NCBI RefSeq assembly: GCF_946190375.1
Contig: NZ_CAMIAF010000011.1
Coordinates: 1 to 64,000, forward strand
Origin: Streptococcus mitis
GTDB taxonomy: Bacteria; Bacillota; Bacilli; Lactobacillales; Streptococcaceae
DNA length: 64,000 bases
Direction: 5' to 3'
Under the pieces are notes generated by a model, which was given only the letters and a program-made list of their open reading frames with translations, was not told the origin of the DNA and ran no database searches. A program made the position numbers and the translations under genes. The number at the start of each line of letters is the position of its first letter. Within the stretch, counting starts at the first letter, position 1. Shown piece by piece: positions 10,195 to 19,338 of the stretch.

Positions 10195-10874
10195 TTATCC
10201 ATTTCCTTCGAAAAATTCTTTTGTGTCACACCTGTTTGTACAGCCCATATGGCTAACTGTGTCCTATCTCTCAAATTTAGTTTTGAAAGAATGATAGAAA
10301 GGTAATTGCGCACGGTTCCCTCGGATAAAAAAAGATTACTGGCAATTTCCTTGTTTGATTCTCCAAATGCCACTTGCTGAATAATTTTCCATTCTGTCAG
10401 TGATATATTTTCAATATTCTCTTCCTTCACAGTAATAGAAAAATTGGTCTGTGCCATCTGCGAGAACAATTGAAATACCTTACTAGCTATATTAGGATTA
10501 ATCATAGCTCCACCTTTATACACTGTCTGAATGGCTTGATATAACTCGTCTGTTGAAACTCCTTTTAATAAATAGCCAGATGCACCATATTTTAAAGCAC
10601 TAAAAATAAATTCATCGTCATCAAATGTTGTTAAGATTATAATTTTTATATTGGGAAAACGTTTTTTGATTTCTTTTGTAGCCAATACTCCGTCCATTCT
10701 GGGCATTCTAATGTCCATTAAAATTATATCCGGTTTTACAGTCATAATGTTATCCATAGCTTCGACACCATCACCAACGACGGATACAACATCAATATCA
10801 GCATATACTGATAAAATGATCTGCAAAGACTCTCTAATTAACGCCTGATCATCTGCAATCATTACCTTTATCAT
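10191..10874 (-). CDS. NarL/LuxR-family response regulator
   Basis: About 227 aa. The receiver domain has the acidic pair in VMIADDQ, the phosphoryl-accepting Asp in IILMDIRMPRMDG and the conserved Lys in GYLLKG. The C-terminal LuxR-type helix-turn-helix reads NKEIASNLFLSEGTVRNYLS. The ATG at 10874 is chosen because GGAGG lies 8 nt upstream; an in-frame GTG at 10883 overlaps that site. It overlaps the end of the kinase gene and is translationally coupled to the following binding protein. Likely activator of the PTS operon. Confidence 0.9.
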   Translation of the reverse strand: MIKVMIADDQALIRESLQIILSVYADIDVVSVVGDGVEAMDNIMTVKPDIILMDIRMPRMDGVLATKEIKKRFPNIKIIILTTFDDDEFIFSALKYGASGYLLKGVSTDELYQAIQTVYKGGAMINPNIASKVFQLFSQMAQTNFSITVKEENIENISLTEWKIIQQVAFGESNKEIASNLFLSEGTVRNYLSIILSKLNLRDRTQLAIWAVQTGVTQKNFSKEMDK

Positions 10875-12186
10875 ATACTTCACCTCCTATTTTTGGAAAA
10901 ACTATTTTAGTGTAAAATCCTTCCCTATTTTCAAAATGAATAGAACCACCTAAAATAGAAACTCGCTCTCTCATTTGTTTCAAGCCATACCCAATTTGTA
11001 AGTCGTCAAAACCTATTCCATTATCTTGCAAAACTATTATGTTGTTATCCTCACTCATAAAATGAATGCTCATTTTACTAGCATGTCCATGACGAACAGA
11101 ATTTGTCATAGATTCTTGTATAATCCTAAAAATAGTATCTTCCTGTATCACATCTAAATCAATATTTCCCCATTCATATTTTAGATCGACAGAGAGTTTA
11201 GATAAAGACTCATACTCACTAATCATTAATATTAGAGCATCTTTTAAACCATTATTTTGCAAAGCTCCTGGTCTCAGTCTCTGTAATGATCCCCTAACAT
11301 CTTTTATCCCCTCTCTAACTGCATTTGAAACATTTTTCAACTGTTCTTTAGCACGGATAGGATGAACATCAATTAGTACAGAAACAGCATCAATCCCTGC
11401 TGAAATTCCTGTCAATGCGTGCCCTAGAGTATCATGAATTTCTCGAGCAATTCTTTTCCTTTCTCGATCTTCAGCGATTTTCTCTGATAACGATATGTAA
11501 TGATTCAATTCAGTGTTGACTCTAGATAACATTTTAAGCTCTTCCTCAATATTATGGTGCTCTTTAATCACGTATAGGATATAAGACAATAAAGAGATGA
11601 TGAAAATAATAACATTTAATGATGTCAATGCATTTTCTAAAAATAACACTACACCTCGTATGGAAGATGGATAAAATTGGATATAGGTAGCTAGAGATGG
11701 AACTTTTATAAATAGTGACAAGATTTCATAGTCTGTTAAAAGTAACATTAAAAAACTCAAGAAAATAAAAATAATCCAAGAACGTTTACTATCAGAGTCT
11801 TGAAACTCTCTTGAACTATAGAATATATCAGCAAAAACTAATAATATTATTCCATTGTATGACAGATTTTGTGACCATATAACACCAATCATTAATACTA
11901 TTTCAAACAAATTCCATTTTGAAAAAATTGGCCATTTTTTCTCAGTTGAGTACATTTTATAGGTAGATATAAAAATAATACCGACGAAAAAAATAATTGA
12001 ATACCAAAAAATCTGGTCAGGTGATTTTGAAATATTATTTAATTCACCCAATAAGAGTGTCATCTGCCCCTTTGAAATTACATAGTTTGTAATCTGTATA
12101 TACAAAGCTCCATTGTATATAATGGTTAGAAAATTAATTAATAAAAGTAAAATTATAGAATACTGGACACCTTTTACCTGTTTCAT
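10849..12186 (-). CDS. NarL-cognate (HisKA_3) sensor histidine kinase
   Basis: About 445 aa. The N-terminal half has several membrane segments (six or seven can be drawn), with little extracellular sequence. A coiled linker leads to the HisKA_3 box REIHDTLGHALTGISAGIDA and the HATPase boxes QESMTNSVRHGHAS and DNGIGFDDLQIGYGLKQM. Start at 12186 forms a TAATG overlap with the upstream binding-protein gene; a GTG at 12195 is the alternative. With so little extracytoplasmic domain, input probably comes from the binding proteins encoded on either side. Confidence 0.9.
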   Translation of the reverse strand: MKQVKGVQYSIILLLLINFLTIIYNGALYIQITNYVISKGQMTLLLGELNNISKSPDQIFWYSIIFFVGIIFISTYKMYSTEKKWPIFSKWNLFEIVLMIGVIWSQNLSYNGIILLVFADIFYSSREFQDSDSKRSWIIFIFLSFLMLLLTDYEILSLFIKVPSLATYIQFYPSSIRGVVLFLENALTSLNVIIFIISLLSYILYVIKEHHNIEEELKMLSRVNTELNHYISLSEKIAEDRERKRIAREIHDTLGHALTGISAGIDAVSVLIDVHPIRAKEQLKNVSNAVREGIKDVRGSLQRLRPGALQNNGLKDALILMISEYESLSKLSVDLKYEWGNIDLDVIQEDTIFRIIQESMTNSVRHGHASKMSIHFMSEDNNIIVLQDNGIGFDDLQIGYGLKQMRERVSILGGSIHFENREGFYTKIVFPKIGGEVYDKGNDCR

Positions 12187-13151
12187 TACTGCCACCCATT
12201 AATATCAAACTGAATTATATTATTTTTATCAACAAATTGTACAGGTATAGTATATAATTCTTCAACTTCTTCTTTTTTTACTAATAAATCTATTGTTTCC
12301 GATACTTTTCTACCCATATGAGATGGAAATTGAGCAACCGTTCCCGTAACTTCATCTGTTGTAGCTAATAAATGCTTCATATCTGGTGAACCATCTATTC
12401 CGTAAATAAGTTTTTTTGAAGTTACTTTCAATTCTTTAATTGCTGCTAAAGCTCCTATAGCTGCTCTATCATTTAAAGCCACTATAGCATCAAATTGTAA
12501 ACCTTCAGATAAGGCATCACCTACAGTAGTCATAGCATGCTCTGTTTGACCAACTGTTTCTCTTTCTGAGATAATTTGATAATGTTCTTCTGATTTTATT
12601 GTATCCAAAAAACCAGTTATTCTCTGATTAGCTGATAGAGCATCTTTGTGCGTTAACAAAAGAATATGAGCATTTGAGGTACGTTTCATCAAATCCTTGG
12701 CAATTAATATCCCAGCATGGTAATTATCAGAAACTATGCTCGTATCAACTTTTATATTATTCAACTGACTATCTACTGCTATAACTCTAATTCCAAAATT
12801 CTTTGCCCTACTTAACGCTTCTACAATTTGCTCGCTATCACTCTTAACCGGATTAATAACAATAACATTCACTCGCTTCTCTATAAACTCATCAATTTGT
12901 TTACTCTGTTTTTCTTCACTCATCTCTGCGTCCCGAGTATACAATATCTGACCTTCTGAATCAGAATAGCGTTGAATCTCATTATGTAAATGTCTATAAA
13001 ATTCACTATTCATCGTCATATAAGTCGCTCCAACTTTTATTTGTCCCGGAATAGGATCTGTCTGACTCACATGAGTATAAATCGCAAAAACAAATACGAC
13101 TACTGTACAAAATATAATTTTGACGATTGTTCTTGTATATTCTCTACTCAT
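12186..13151 (-). CDS. RbsB-like (family-4) sugar-binding protein, membrane-anchored
   Basis: About 321 aa. One N-terminal transmembrane segment (IIFCTVVVFVFAIY) without a lipobox is followed by a ribose-binding-protein fold (VNVIVINPVKSDSEQIVEAL, RVIAVDSQL, FDAIVALNDRAAIGALAAIKEL, KLIYGIDGSPDM). ATG at 13151 has GGAGG 6 nt upstream; the frame also contains an upstream TTG (13163) inside that site. First gene of the four-gene sensory operon. A TACAAT box lies about 25 nt upstream. No permease is present, so a sensory role is inferred. Confidence 0.85.
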   Translation of the reverse strand: MSREYTRTIVKIIFCTVVVFVFAIYTHVSQTDPIPGQIKVGATYMTMNSEFYRHLHNEIQRYSDSEGQILYTRDAEMSEEKQSKQIDEFIEKRVNVIVINPVKSDSEQIVEALSRAKNFGIRVIAVDSQLNNIKVDTSIVSDNYHAGILIAKDLMKRTSNAHILLLTHKDALSANQRITGFLDTIKSEEHYQIISERETVGQTEHAMTTVGDALSEGLQFDAIVALNDRAAIGALAAIKELKVTSKKLIYGIDGSPDMKHLLATTDEVTGTVAQFPSHMGRKVSETIDLLVKKEEVEELYTIPVQFVDKNNIIQFDINGWQ

Positions 13152-13203
13152 TCCAACCTCCAAAAAGTTTCAACTAGTTCATTGTAACACATTTAGACAG
13201 TAT

Positions 13204-13234
13204 AAAAAAGCCTGAGACCAACTCAGACTTTTTA
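13204..13234 (-). terminator. ssbB terminator
   Basis: AAGTCTGAG/CTCAGGCTT hairpin followed by TTTTTTAT on the minus strand, 5 nt past the ssbB stop. It separates ssbB from the sugar island. Confidence 0.75.
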
Positions 13235-13238
13235 ATGC

Positions 13239-13634
13239 TTAAAATGGCAATTCTTCCTCTTCCAAGACCAAATCCGCCAAATCTTGTCCTGCATTATTTT
13301 CACGCATGGCACGTTGGGCACGACTTTCCAAGAGTTGGAATCCTGTGACAAGTACTTCGGTCACGTAGTTCATTTGACCATTTTTCTCAAAGCGACGGGT
13401 ACGAAGTTCTCCATCCACAGAGATAAGACTACCTTTAGTTGCGTAGCTGGCCAAGCTTTCTGCTAGTCTGCCCCATAAAACCATATTGACAAAGTCAGCT
13501 TCGCGCTCCCCGTTTTGGTCTTTGTAACGACGGTTGACTGCAATAGTCGCTCGCGCTACTGACTTGTCATTGTTGGTTTTGTGCAATTCTGGTGTAGACG
13601 TTAAACGTCCAATTAAGATAACTTTATTATACAT
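13239..13634 (-). CDS. ssbB: Competence-induced single-stranded DNA-binding protein SsbB
   Basis: The 131-aa OB-fold protein (MYNKVILIGRLTSTPEL, VNMVLWGRLAESL) is shorter than housekeeping SsbA but ends in the acidic tip LVLEEEELPF. In pneumococci SsbB protects internalised single strands during transformation. The ComX box 22 bp upstream supports assignment as the competence paralogue. Confidence 0.93.
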   Translation of the reverse strand: MYNKVILIGRLTSTPELHKTNNDKSVARATIAVNRRYKDQNGEREADFVNMVLWGRLAESLASYATKGSLISVDGELRTRRFEKNGQMNYVTEVLVTGFQLLESRAQRAMRENNAGQDLADLVLEEEELPF

Positions 13635-13655
13635 ATTTTCTTCCTCCTACTTATC

Positions 13656-13663
13656 TATTCGTA
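13656..13663 (-). promoter_or_regulatory. ComX (SigX) cin-box of ssbB
   Basis: TACGAATA on the minus strand, the core competence sigma-factor -10 box, 22 bp upstream of the ssbB start codon. Confidence 0.93.
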
Positions 13664-13673
13664 AGAACTCAAA

Positions 13674-13699
13674 AAAAGTTACAGAAATTTGTAACTTTT
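13674..13699 (-). terminator. Terminator of the SDR operon
   Basis: AAAAGTTACA and TGTAACTTTT pair around a 6-nt loop followed by T residues on the minus strand. It lies immediately upstream of the ssbB cin-box. Confidence 0.75.
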
Positions 13700-13711
13700 C
13701 GAGGAAATTTT

Positions 13712-14473
13712 TTACTTTTTATGAACCATGAAACCTGTCGCCTGTTGATTGGCCATAATGGTCATATCTGTAATCTGAACACGGCGAGGTTGACTGGTCA
13801 CATAAACTACTGTGTCTGCAATATCCTGAGCTTGCAAGGCTTCTATTCCTTTGTAGACCGTCGCAGCTCGTTCTTTATCACCGTGAAAACGTACCGTCGA
13901 AAAATCTGTTTCGACAATCCCCGGTTGAATGGTCGTCACCTTGATATCCGTTGCGATGGTATCAATTCGCAGACCATCTGAAAAGGTCTTAACCGCTGCC
14001 TTGGTAGCTGAATAAACTGCTGCACCCGCATAGGCATAAATTCCTGCGGTTGAGCCCATATTGATGATATGTCCTTGATTGGCTTTTACCATTGCTGGCA
14101 AGAAAGAGCGAGTGACTGCCATCAAACCCTTGACATTGGTATCCAGCATGGTCAACATATCCAACTCTTCATAGTTCTGATAGGGTGCCAAACCTAGAGC
14201 CAGTCCGGCATTGTTGACCAGAATATCAATCTGACCTATCGTTTCTAGAATATCGGAGCAGACAGTCTTCACCATGGTCATATCCGTCACATCTAGTGGA
14301 AAGGTCCAAACTACTTGATTTGGAAAAGTTCCTGCAAACTCAATTTTTAAGGCTTCAAGTCTATCAATCCGTCGTCCTGTTAAAACAACATTCTCACCCT
14401 GCTCCAGATACGCACGCGCAATCGCTTCACCAATACCTGATGTCGCTCCTGTAATCACAACATTTTTTGCCAT
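13712..14473 (-). CDS. Short-chain dehydrogenase/reductase (YdfG-like)
   Basis: Classical 253-aa SDR: the NAD(P)-binding TGATSGIGEAIA, the GRR after beta-2 that favours NADP, NNAGLALG, and the catalytic YSATK with an upstream Ser (INMGSTAG). Homologues act on 3-hydroxy acids such as serine; the substrate here is not certain. It is the last gene of an operon with DUF4651, thioredoxin-like and YtpR genes. Confidence 0.88.
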   Translation of the reverse strand: MAKNVVITGATSGIGEAIARAYLEQGENVVLTGRRIDRLEALKIEFAGTFPNQVVWTFPLDVTDMTMVKTVCSDILETIGQIDILVNNAGLALGLAPYQNYEELDMLTMLDTNVKGLMAVTRSFLPAMVKANQGHIINMGSTAGIYAYAGAAVYSATKAAVKTFSDGLRIDTIATDIKVTTIQPGIVETDFSTVRFHGDKERAATVYKGIEALQAQDIADTVVYVTSQPRRVQITDMTIMANQQATGFMVHKK

Positions 14474-14514
14474 CTTATTTCCTTCTAGCTGGTCTATCAG
14501 ATACTAACAACTTC

Positions 14515-15141
14515 TTAGGCAGTCCAGTGCTTAGCTGGATCAAATGGAGTCCCGACAACTTGGTCTTCTGATAATTCAATAATACCACGTTTTTGCGGAG
14601 CATTTGGCAAATGCAATTCACGAGGGCTACACATCATGCCAAAACTCTTTTCGCCACGAAGCTCACCTGGGAAAATAAGATTGCCTTTTGGCATCATAGC
14701 TCCAGGAAGAGCCACAATGGTTTTCAGACCGACACGTGCATTAGGAGCACCTGCAACGATTTGTACTGTCTTGTCACTTGCGACTGCAACTTGGCAGATG
14801 TTGAGGTGGTCACTATCTGGATGGGCTACCATCTCGACAATCTCACCAACAACAAACTTAGGTTCCTTGTCATTGACAATTTCTTCTGTAAATCCTTCCG
14901 CCTGCAATTCTTGGTTCAAACGAGCGACTTGCTCATCTGATAAAAAGACTTGACCGCGCTCTGCAATTTCAAACAAACTTGAAACTTCAAAAATATTCCA
15001 TGCCACTGTTTCCCCATTATCTTTCAGGAAAACACGAGCCACCTTGCCTTTGCGCTCCACATCCAGTTTGGCATCTCCGCTATTTTTCGCGATGACCATA
15101 AGGACATCACCGACATGTTCCTTGTTATATGTAAAAATCAT
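14515..15141 (-). CDS. ytpR: YtpR-family tRNA-binding-domain protein
   Basis: The 208-aa protein has an N-terminal DUF4479 region (MIFTYNKEHVGDVLMVI) and a C-terminal EMAP/tRNA-binding OB fold (VGEIVEMVAHPDSDHLNICQV, MCSPRELHLPNAPQKRGIIEL), like the free-standing domain of the PheRS beta chain. It probably binds tRNA. It lies between the thioredoxin-like and SDR genes. Confidence 0.85.
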   Translation of the reverse strand: MIFTYNKEHVGDVLMVIAKNSGDAKLDVERKGKVARVFLKDNGETVAWNIFEVSSLFEIAERGQVFLSDEQVARLNQELQAEGFTEEIVNDKEPKFVVGEIVEMVAHPDSDHLNICQVAVASDKTVQIVAGAPNARVGLKTIVALPGAMMPKGNLIFPGELRGEKSFGMMCSPRELHLPNAPQKRGIIELSEDQVVGTPFDPAKHWTA

Positions 15142-15156
15142 TGTTTCCTTTTTCTC

Positions 15157-15474
15157 CTACTTCAGTCCTGCTAAAAAGTCGTTAATTTGTTGCTTGCTTT
15201 TACGGTCGCGATTGACAAAACGGCCGATTTCCATGTCCTTTTCTAGTACAACAAGGCTGGGGATTCCATAAACATCCCAGAGTTTGGCCAAATCCATATA
15301 CTGGTCTCGGTCCACTCGAATAAAGGTGAACTCTGGATTGGTCTCCTCAATTTCTGGCAAGGCAGGATAGATATAACGACAATCGCCACACCAGTCCGCC
15401 ACAAAAAGGAAGACTTTCTTGCCATCTTTTTCTACTAAGGATGCCAATTCTTCTAAACTTGCTGGTTGTATCAT
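15157..15474 (-). CDS. Thioredoxin-like protein (YtpP-type)
   Basis: Cytoplasmic 105-aa thioredoxin fold with active site WCGDC instead of the canonical WCGPC, and a cis-Pro in YGIPSLVV. The first gene overlaps it by 4 nt (ATGA), indicating coupled translation. Likely a thiol-disulfide reductase; the partner is unknown. Confidence 0.87.
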   Translation of the reverse strand: MIQPASLEELASLVEKDGKKVFLFVADWCGDCRYIYPALPEIEETNPEFTFIRVDRDQYMDLAKLWDVYGIPSLVVLEKDMEIGRFVNRDRKSKQQINDFLAGLK

Positions 15475-15770
15475 AAGACTTCCTCCTCATAGACTAGGTC
15501 TTCATTTTCATAGACAAAGGTATAATGACGGCCATCCTCAAAAATGACGCCACCAACCAAGCTCTCTAGACTGCTTTCATAAACTTGAACATAGAGGGTC
15601 GCAATTTCCCCCATATCTGAAAAATAGTCTCGCACAATCACTGTCAACTCTTCCTGAGTCTTCATGAGCTTACGGTCATCTGCAACTTTTTTCGTAGCAA
15701 GGGCAAGGCTTCCAACACCAAGCAAAGCCAAGCCTGCCATCCACATTTTTTTAGCTTTCATACCATTCAT
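15471..15770 (-). CDS. DUF4651 small membrane-anchored protein
   Basis: A 99-aa protein with one N-terminal hydrophobic segment (MAGLALLGVGSLALAT) and a predicted extracytoplasmic domain. No enzymatic motif. It heads the operon with the thioredoxin-like gene; no clear ribosome site precedes either candidate ATG (15770 or 15761). Function unknown. Confidence 0.75.
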   Translation of the reverse strand: MNGMKAKKMWMAGLALLGVGSLALATKKVADDRKLMKTQEELTVIVRDYFSDMGEIATLYVQVYESSLESLVGGVIFEDGRHYTFVYENEDLVYEEEVL

Positions 15771-15855
15771 TTTAACACAAAAAAGGCTTTAGGACAAATG
15801 AGGAAGCAGCAGAAAAGCAAGTAAAAAGCCTCTTCCTTGCAGGAAAAGGACTTCT

Positions 15856-16016
15856 TATACTCAATGAAAATCAAAGAGCAAACTAGGAAGCTAGCCGCAG
15901 GTTGCTCAAAGCACTACTTTGAGGTTGTAGATAGAACTGACGAAGTCAGCTCAAAACACTGTTTTGAGGTTGTGGATGAAGCTGACGTGGCTTGAAGAGA
16001 TTTTCGAAGAGTATTA
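15856..16016. repeat. BOX element
   Basis: About 161 bp beginning TATACTCAATGAAAATC (boxA) and ending GAAGAGTATTA (boxC), with an internal TTGCTCAAAGCAC...CTGACGAAGTCAGC boxB unit. BOX repeats are dispersed non-coding elements of the pneumococcus/mitis group. It lies directly at the 3' end of the choline-binding protein gene. Confidence 0.93.
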
Positions 16017-16019
16017 TTC

Positions 16020-17093
16020 TTATTGCCAGGCACCTGAGTTGCCAACGTAGTAACCATCTGGCGTGTAGGTATTGCGAAGCATCTTACCTGATGAAGCTAG
16101 ATAATACCACTTACCATTGTCTTTGACCCAATCATTCGCTAGCATGTCACCAGAAGAACTTACATAATACCATTCTCCCTTGTCATAAACCCAAGTGCTT
16201 GCTTTCATGGCTCCTGAAGTTGATAAATAGTACCACTTGCCTTGGTCGTAAAGCCAATCACTCGCAATCATAGCTCCTGATGATTTAAAGGCATACCAGT
16301 TACCACCTTGATAGAGCCAAGTTTGATTGAACATGACTCCTTTATCATTCATAAAGTACCAAGTTCCCTTGTCCTTAACCCAATCCTTCTGCACTAATTG
16401 ACCTTGTTTTTGATAGTACCAGTTTTGGTTTGATTTTAGCCAACTTTCTGCTTTTACAATCGGATAAAGTTCTTTGAAAGATCCTCCATCATATTTATGA
16501 CTGATAGATTTTAGTTTTTCAAGCTTCAACTCGTCATTATCATAATTTGCCCAAGCAAAGACTTTTTGACCATTGACAGTCTCTGGTAAGGTAGCAGTAT
16601 AAGTCTTGGTTTGATAATCCCATTTTGTATCAAGGTAGGTGTATTGATCATTTGATTCTTTAATATGGTAGTAGCCTCTCTTTCCACTATCATTATGAAT
16701 ATCATCCACAACTTTCGTTGACCAGATCTTCACTTCGTTTCCGCTCTTAGCCTCGACCTTGATATCTCCCCTATAGCCATATGGAACATAGAAATTCAGG
16801 TAACGCCCCTCTATACCAATCATAGACTTGTCCTTTTCTTGACCTAGGAAATTAACAGTTTGATCTTGACCATTGAGACTAACTGTCCACTCGATTTTCT
16901 CGGTTTTTGGCAAATCCAAGACTTTGATATCCACTTCATGACCATTGTTAAACCGAAGAATCTTGCCATCTTGATACTGCACTCCACACTTAACAACCCA
17001 TTCTTCTTTAAGCTCAAATGCCTGCCCTGAATGTGGAAAAGCCAGTAAAGCTAGACCAGCTAGAGACAAACCAAATAATGTGATTTTTTTCAT
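16020..17093 (-). CDS. Choline-binding surface protein
   Basis: The 357-aa precursor has a signal peptide (cleavage after GQA, about residue 25), a unique N-terminal domain of about 195 residues, and six choline-binding repeats of about 20 residues (for example SDWLYDQGKWYYLSTSGAM) ending in the typical DGYYVGNSGAWQ. The repeats bind phosphocholine on teichoic acids and hold the protein at the cell surface. I do not recognise the N-terminal domain; it has no visible hydrolase motif. It has its own promoter. Confidence 0.88.
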   Translation of the reverse strand: MKKITLFGLSLAGLALLAFPHSGQAFELKEEWVVKCGVQYQDGKILRFNNGHEVDIKVLDLPKTEKIEWTVSLNGQDQTVNFLGQEKDKSMIGIEGRYLNFYVPYGYRGDIKVEAKSGNEVKIWSTKVVDDIHNDSGKRGYYHIKESNDQYTYLDTKWDYQTKTYTATLPETVNGQKVFAWANYDNDELKLEKLKSISHKYDGGSFKELYPIVKAESWLKSNQNWYYQKQGQLVQKDWVKDKGTWYFMNDKGVMFNQTWLYQGGNWYAFKSSGAMIASDWLYDQGKWYYLSTSGAMKASTWVYDKGEWYYVSSSGDMLANDWVKDNGKWYYLASSGKMLRNTYTPDGYYVGNSGAWQ

Positions 17094-17123
17094 CGTAGAT
17101 CCTCCTTAGGATTTTTTATGTTA

Positions 17124-17151
17124 ATTATATCACTATGTTTTTATTTTGCAA
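17124..17151 (-). promoter_or_regulatory. Promoter of the choline-binding protein gene
   Basis: TTGCAA (17146-17151) and TATAAT (17124-17129) on the minus strand, 16-bp spacer, about 30 nt before the ATG, with an AGGAGG ribosome site between. Confidence 0.65.
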
Positions 17152-17177
17152 ATCTTATCCTAAATATGCTAGCAAAA

Positions 17178-17203
17178 AACCTCTGAGATTGTTCTCAAAG
17201 GTT
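17178..17203 (-). terminator. pyrG terminator
   Basis: AACCTTTGAGA/TCTCAGAGGTT hairpin followed by TTTTTT on the minus strand, 10 nt after the pyrG stop. Confidence 0.8.
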
Positions 17204-17212
17204 CTGATTTTG

Positions 17213-18832
<1,620 letters not shown>

Positions 18833-18944
18833 CTAAAATGCTCAAGGTCTTGCTGACTACGAGGGGACATAGAAAACAAGACCCTACTAATAAGAATAAT
18901 CTGGGACGACTGCACCAGATTCACAACTAAAATACAAGAAGATA

Positions 18945-19010
18945 ACTTCTTGAAAAAACAAAAATAGCTCCCTAAGAACTAGGGAGCCCCGACCTCTAAA
19001 AGAGGTGCCC
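18945..19010 (-). promoter_or_regulatory. pyrG leader attenuator (CTP-sensing type)
   Basis: The predicted transcript starts at 19010 with GGGC, 7 nt after the -10 box. Within 50 nt comes a strong terminator hairpin, GCTCCCTA/TAGGGAGC (18967-18987), followed by a T-rich tract; a smaller ACCTC/GAGGT hairpin precedes it. In Bacillus and Lactococcus a pppGGGC start allows extra G residues to be added when CTP is low, and the poly-G pairs with the pyrimidine-rich terminator arm. The same logic is inferred here. Confidence 0.75.
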
Positions 19011-19017
19011 GAACAAT

Positions 19018-19046
19018 ATGATACCTAAAAATAAGATAATTGTCAA
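19018..19046 (-). promoter_or_regulatory. pyrG sigma-A promoter
   Basis: TTGACA (19041-19046) and TATCAT (19018-19023) on the minus strand, 17-bp spacer. The left end of the transposon lies exactly 16 bp upstream of this -35. Confidence 0.85.
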
Positions 19047-19053
19047 TAGCTAA

Positions 19054-19062
19054 CTTTTATTC
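19054..19062. repeat. Target-site duplication, left copy
   Basis: CTTTTATTC, identical to 28555-28563 across the element. It is the duplicated end of rpoE (GAA TAA AAG on the minus strand). Confidence 0.92.
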
Positions 19063-19084
19063 GTAAGTGGTAAAATTTTTTAGA
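19063..19084 (+). repeat. Left terminal inverted repeat
   Basis: Starts GTAAGTGGTAA and ends TTTTTAGA; it matches the reverse complement of 28533-28554 at 20 of 22 positions. Confidence 0.92.
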
Positions 19085-19186
19085 AAACCTCAAACCCTAT
19101 GAGAGAGACCCCCAAGCAAGAAAAAAAACTAGGATTTCCCTTGTCCCAGTCTTGACATTCTGCTCATTATGCTTTAACATAGAGTA

Positions 19187-19277
19187 TGTAGACTGAGTAA
19201 GTTGGGGAAATAAAATTTCTTCTTTCGGTTTTTACTTACTCGGTGCCGTAAGGATTGCAGTCCTTACGGCTTTTTTA
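19187..19277 (+). ncRNA. Candidate small RNA at the left end of the transposon
   Basis: TTGACA (19152-19157) and TAACAT (19175-19180), 17 bp apart, precede about 90 nt with two hairpins. The first is a long stem pairing ACTGAGTAAG (19192-19201) with CTTACTCGGT (19235-19244). The second is a perfect terminator GCCGTAAGGA/TCCTTACGGC (19245-19270) followed by TTTTTTATTT. No open frame fits. It points toward, and is antisense to, the 3' side of the transposase gene. Role unknown. Confidence 0.6.
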
Positions 19278-19338
19278 TTTGCTTAAATTTGATATCATTA
19301 TAGCACGTTTTATCCCCTGGTGCAACTATTTCTAAATA

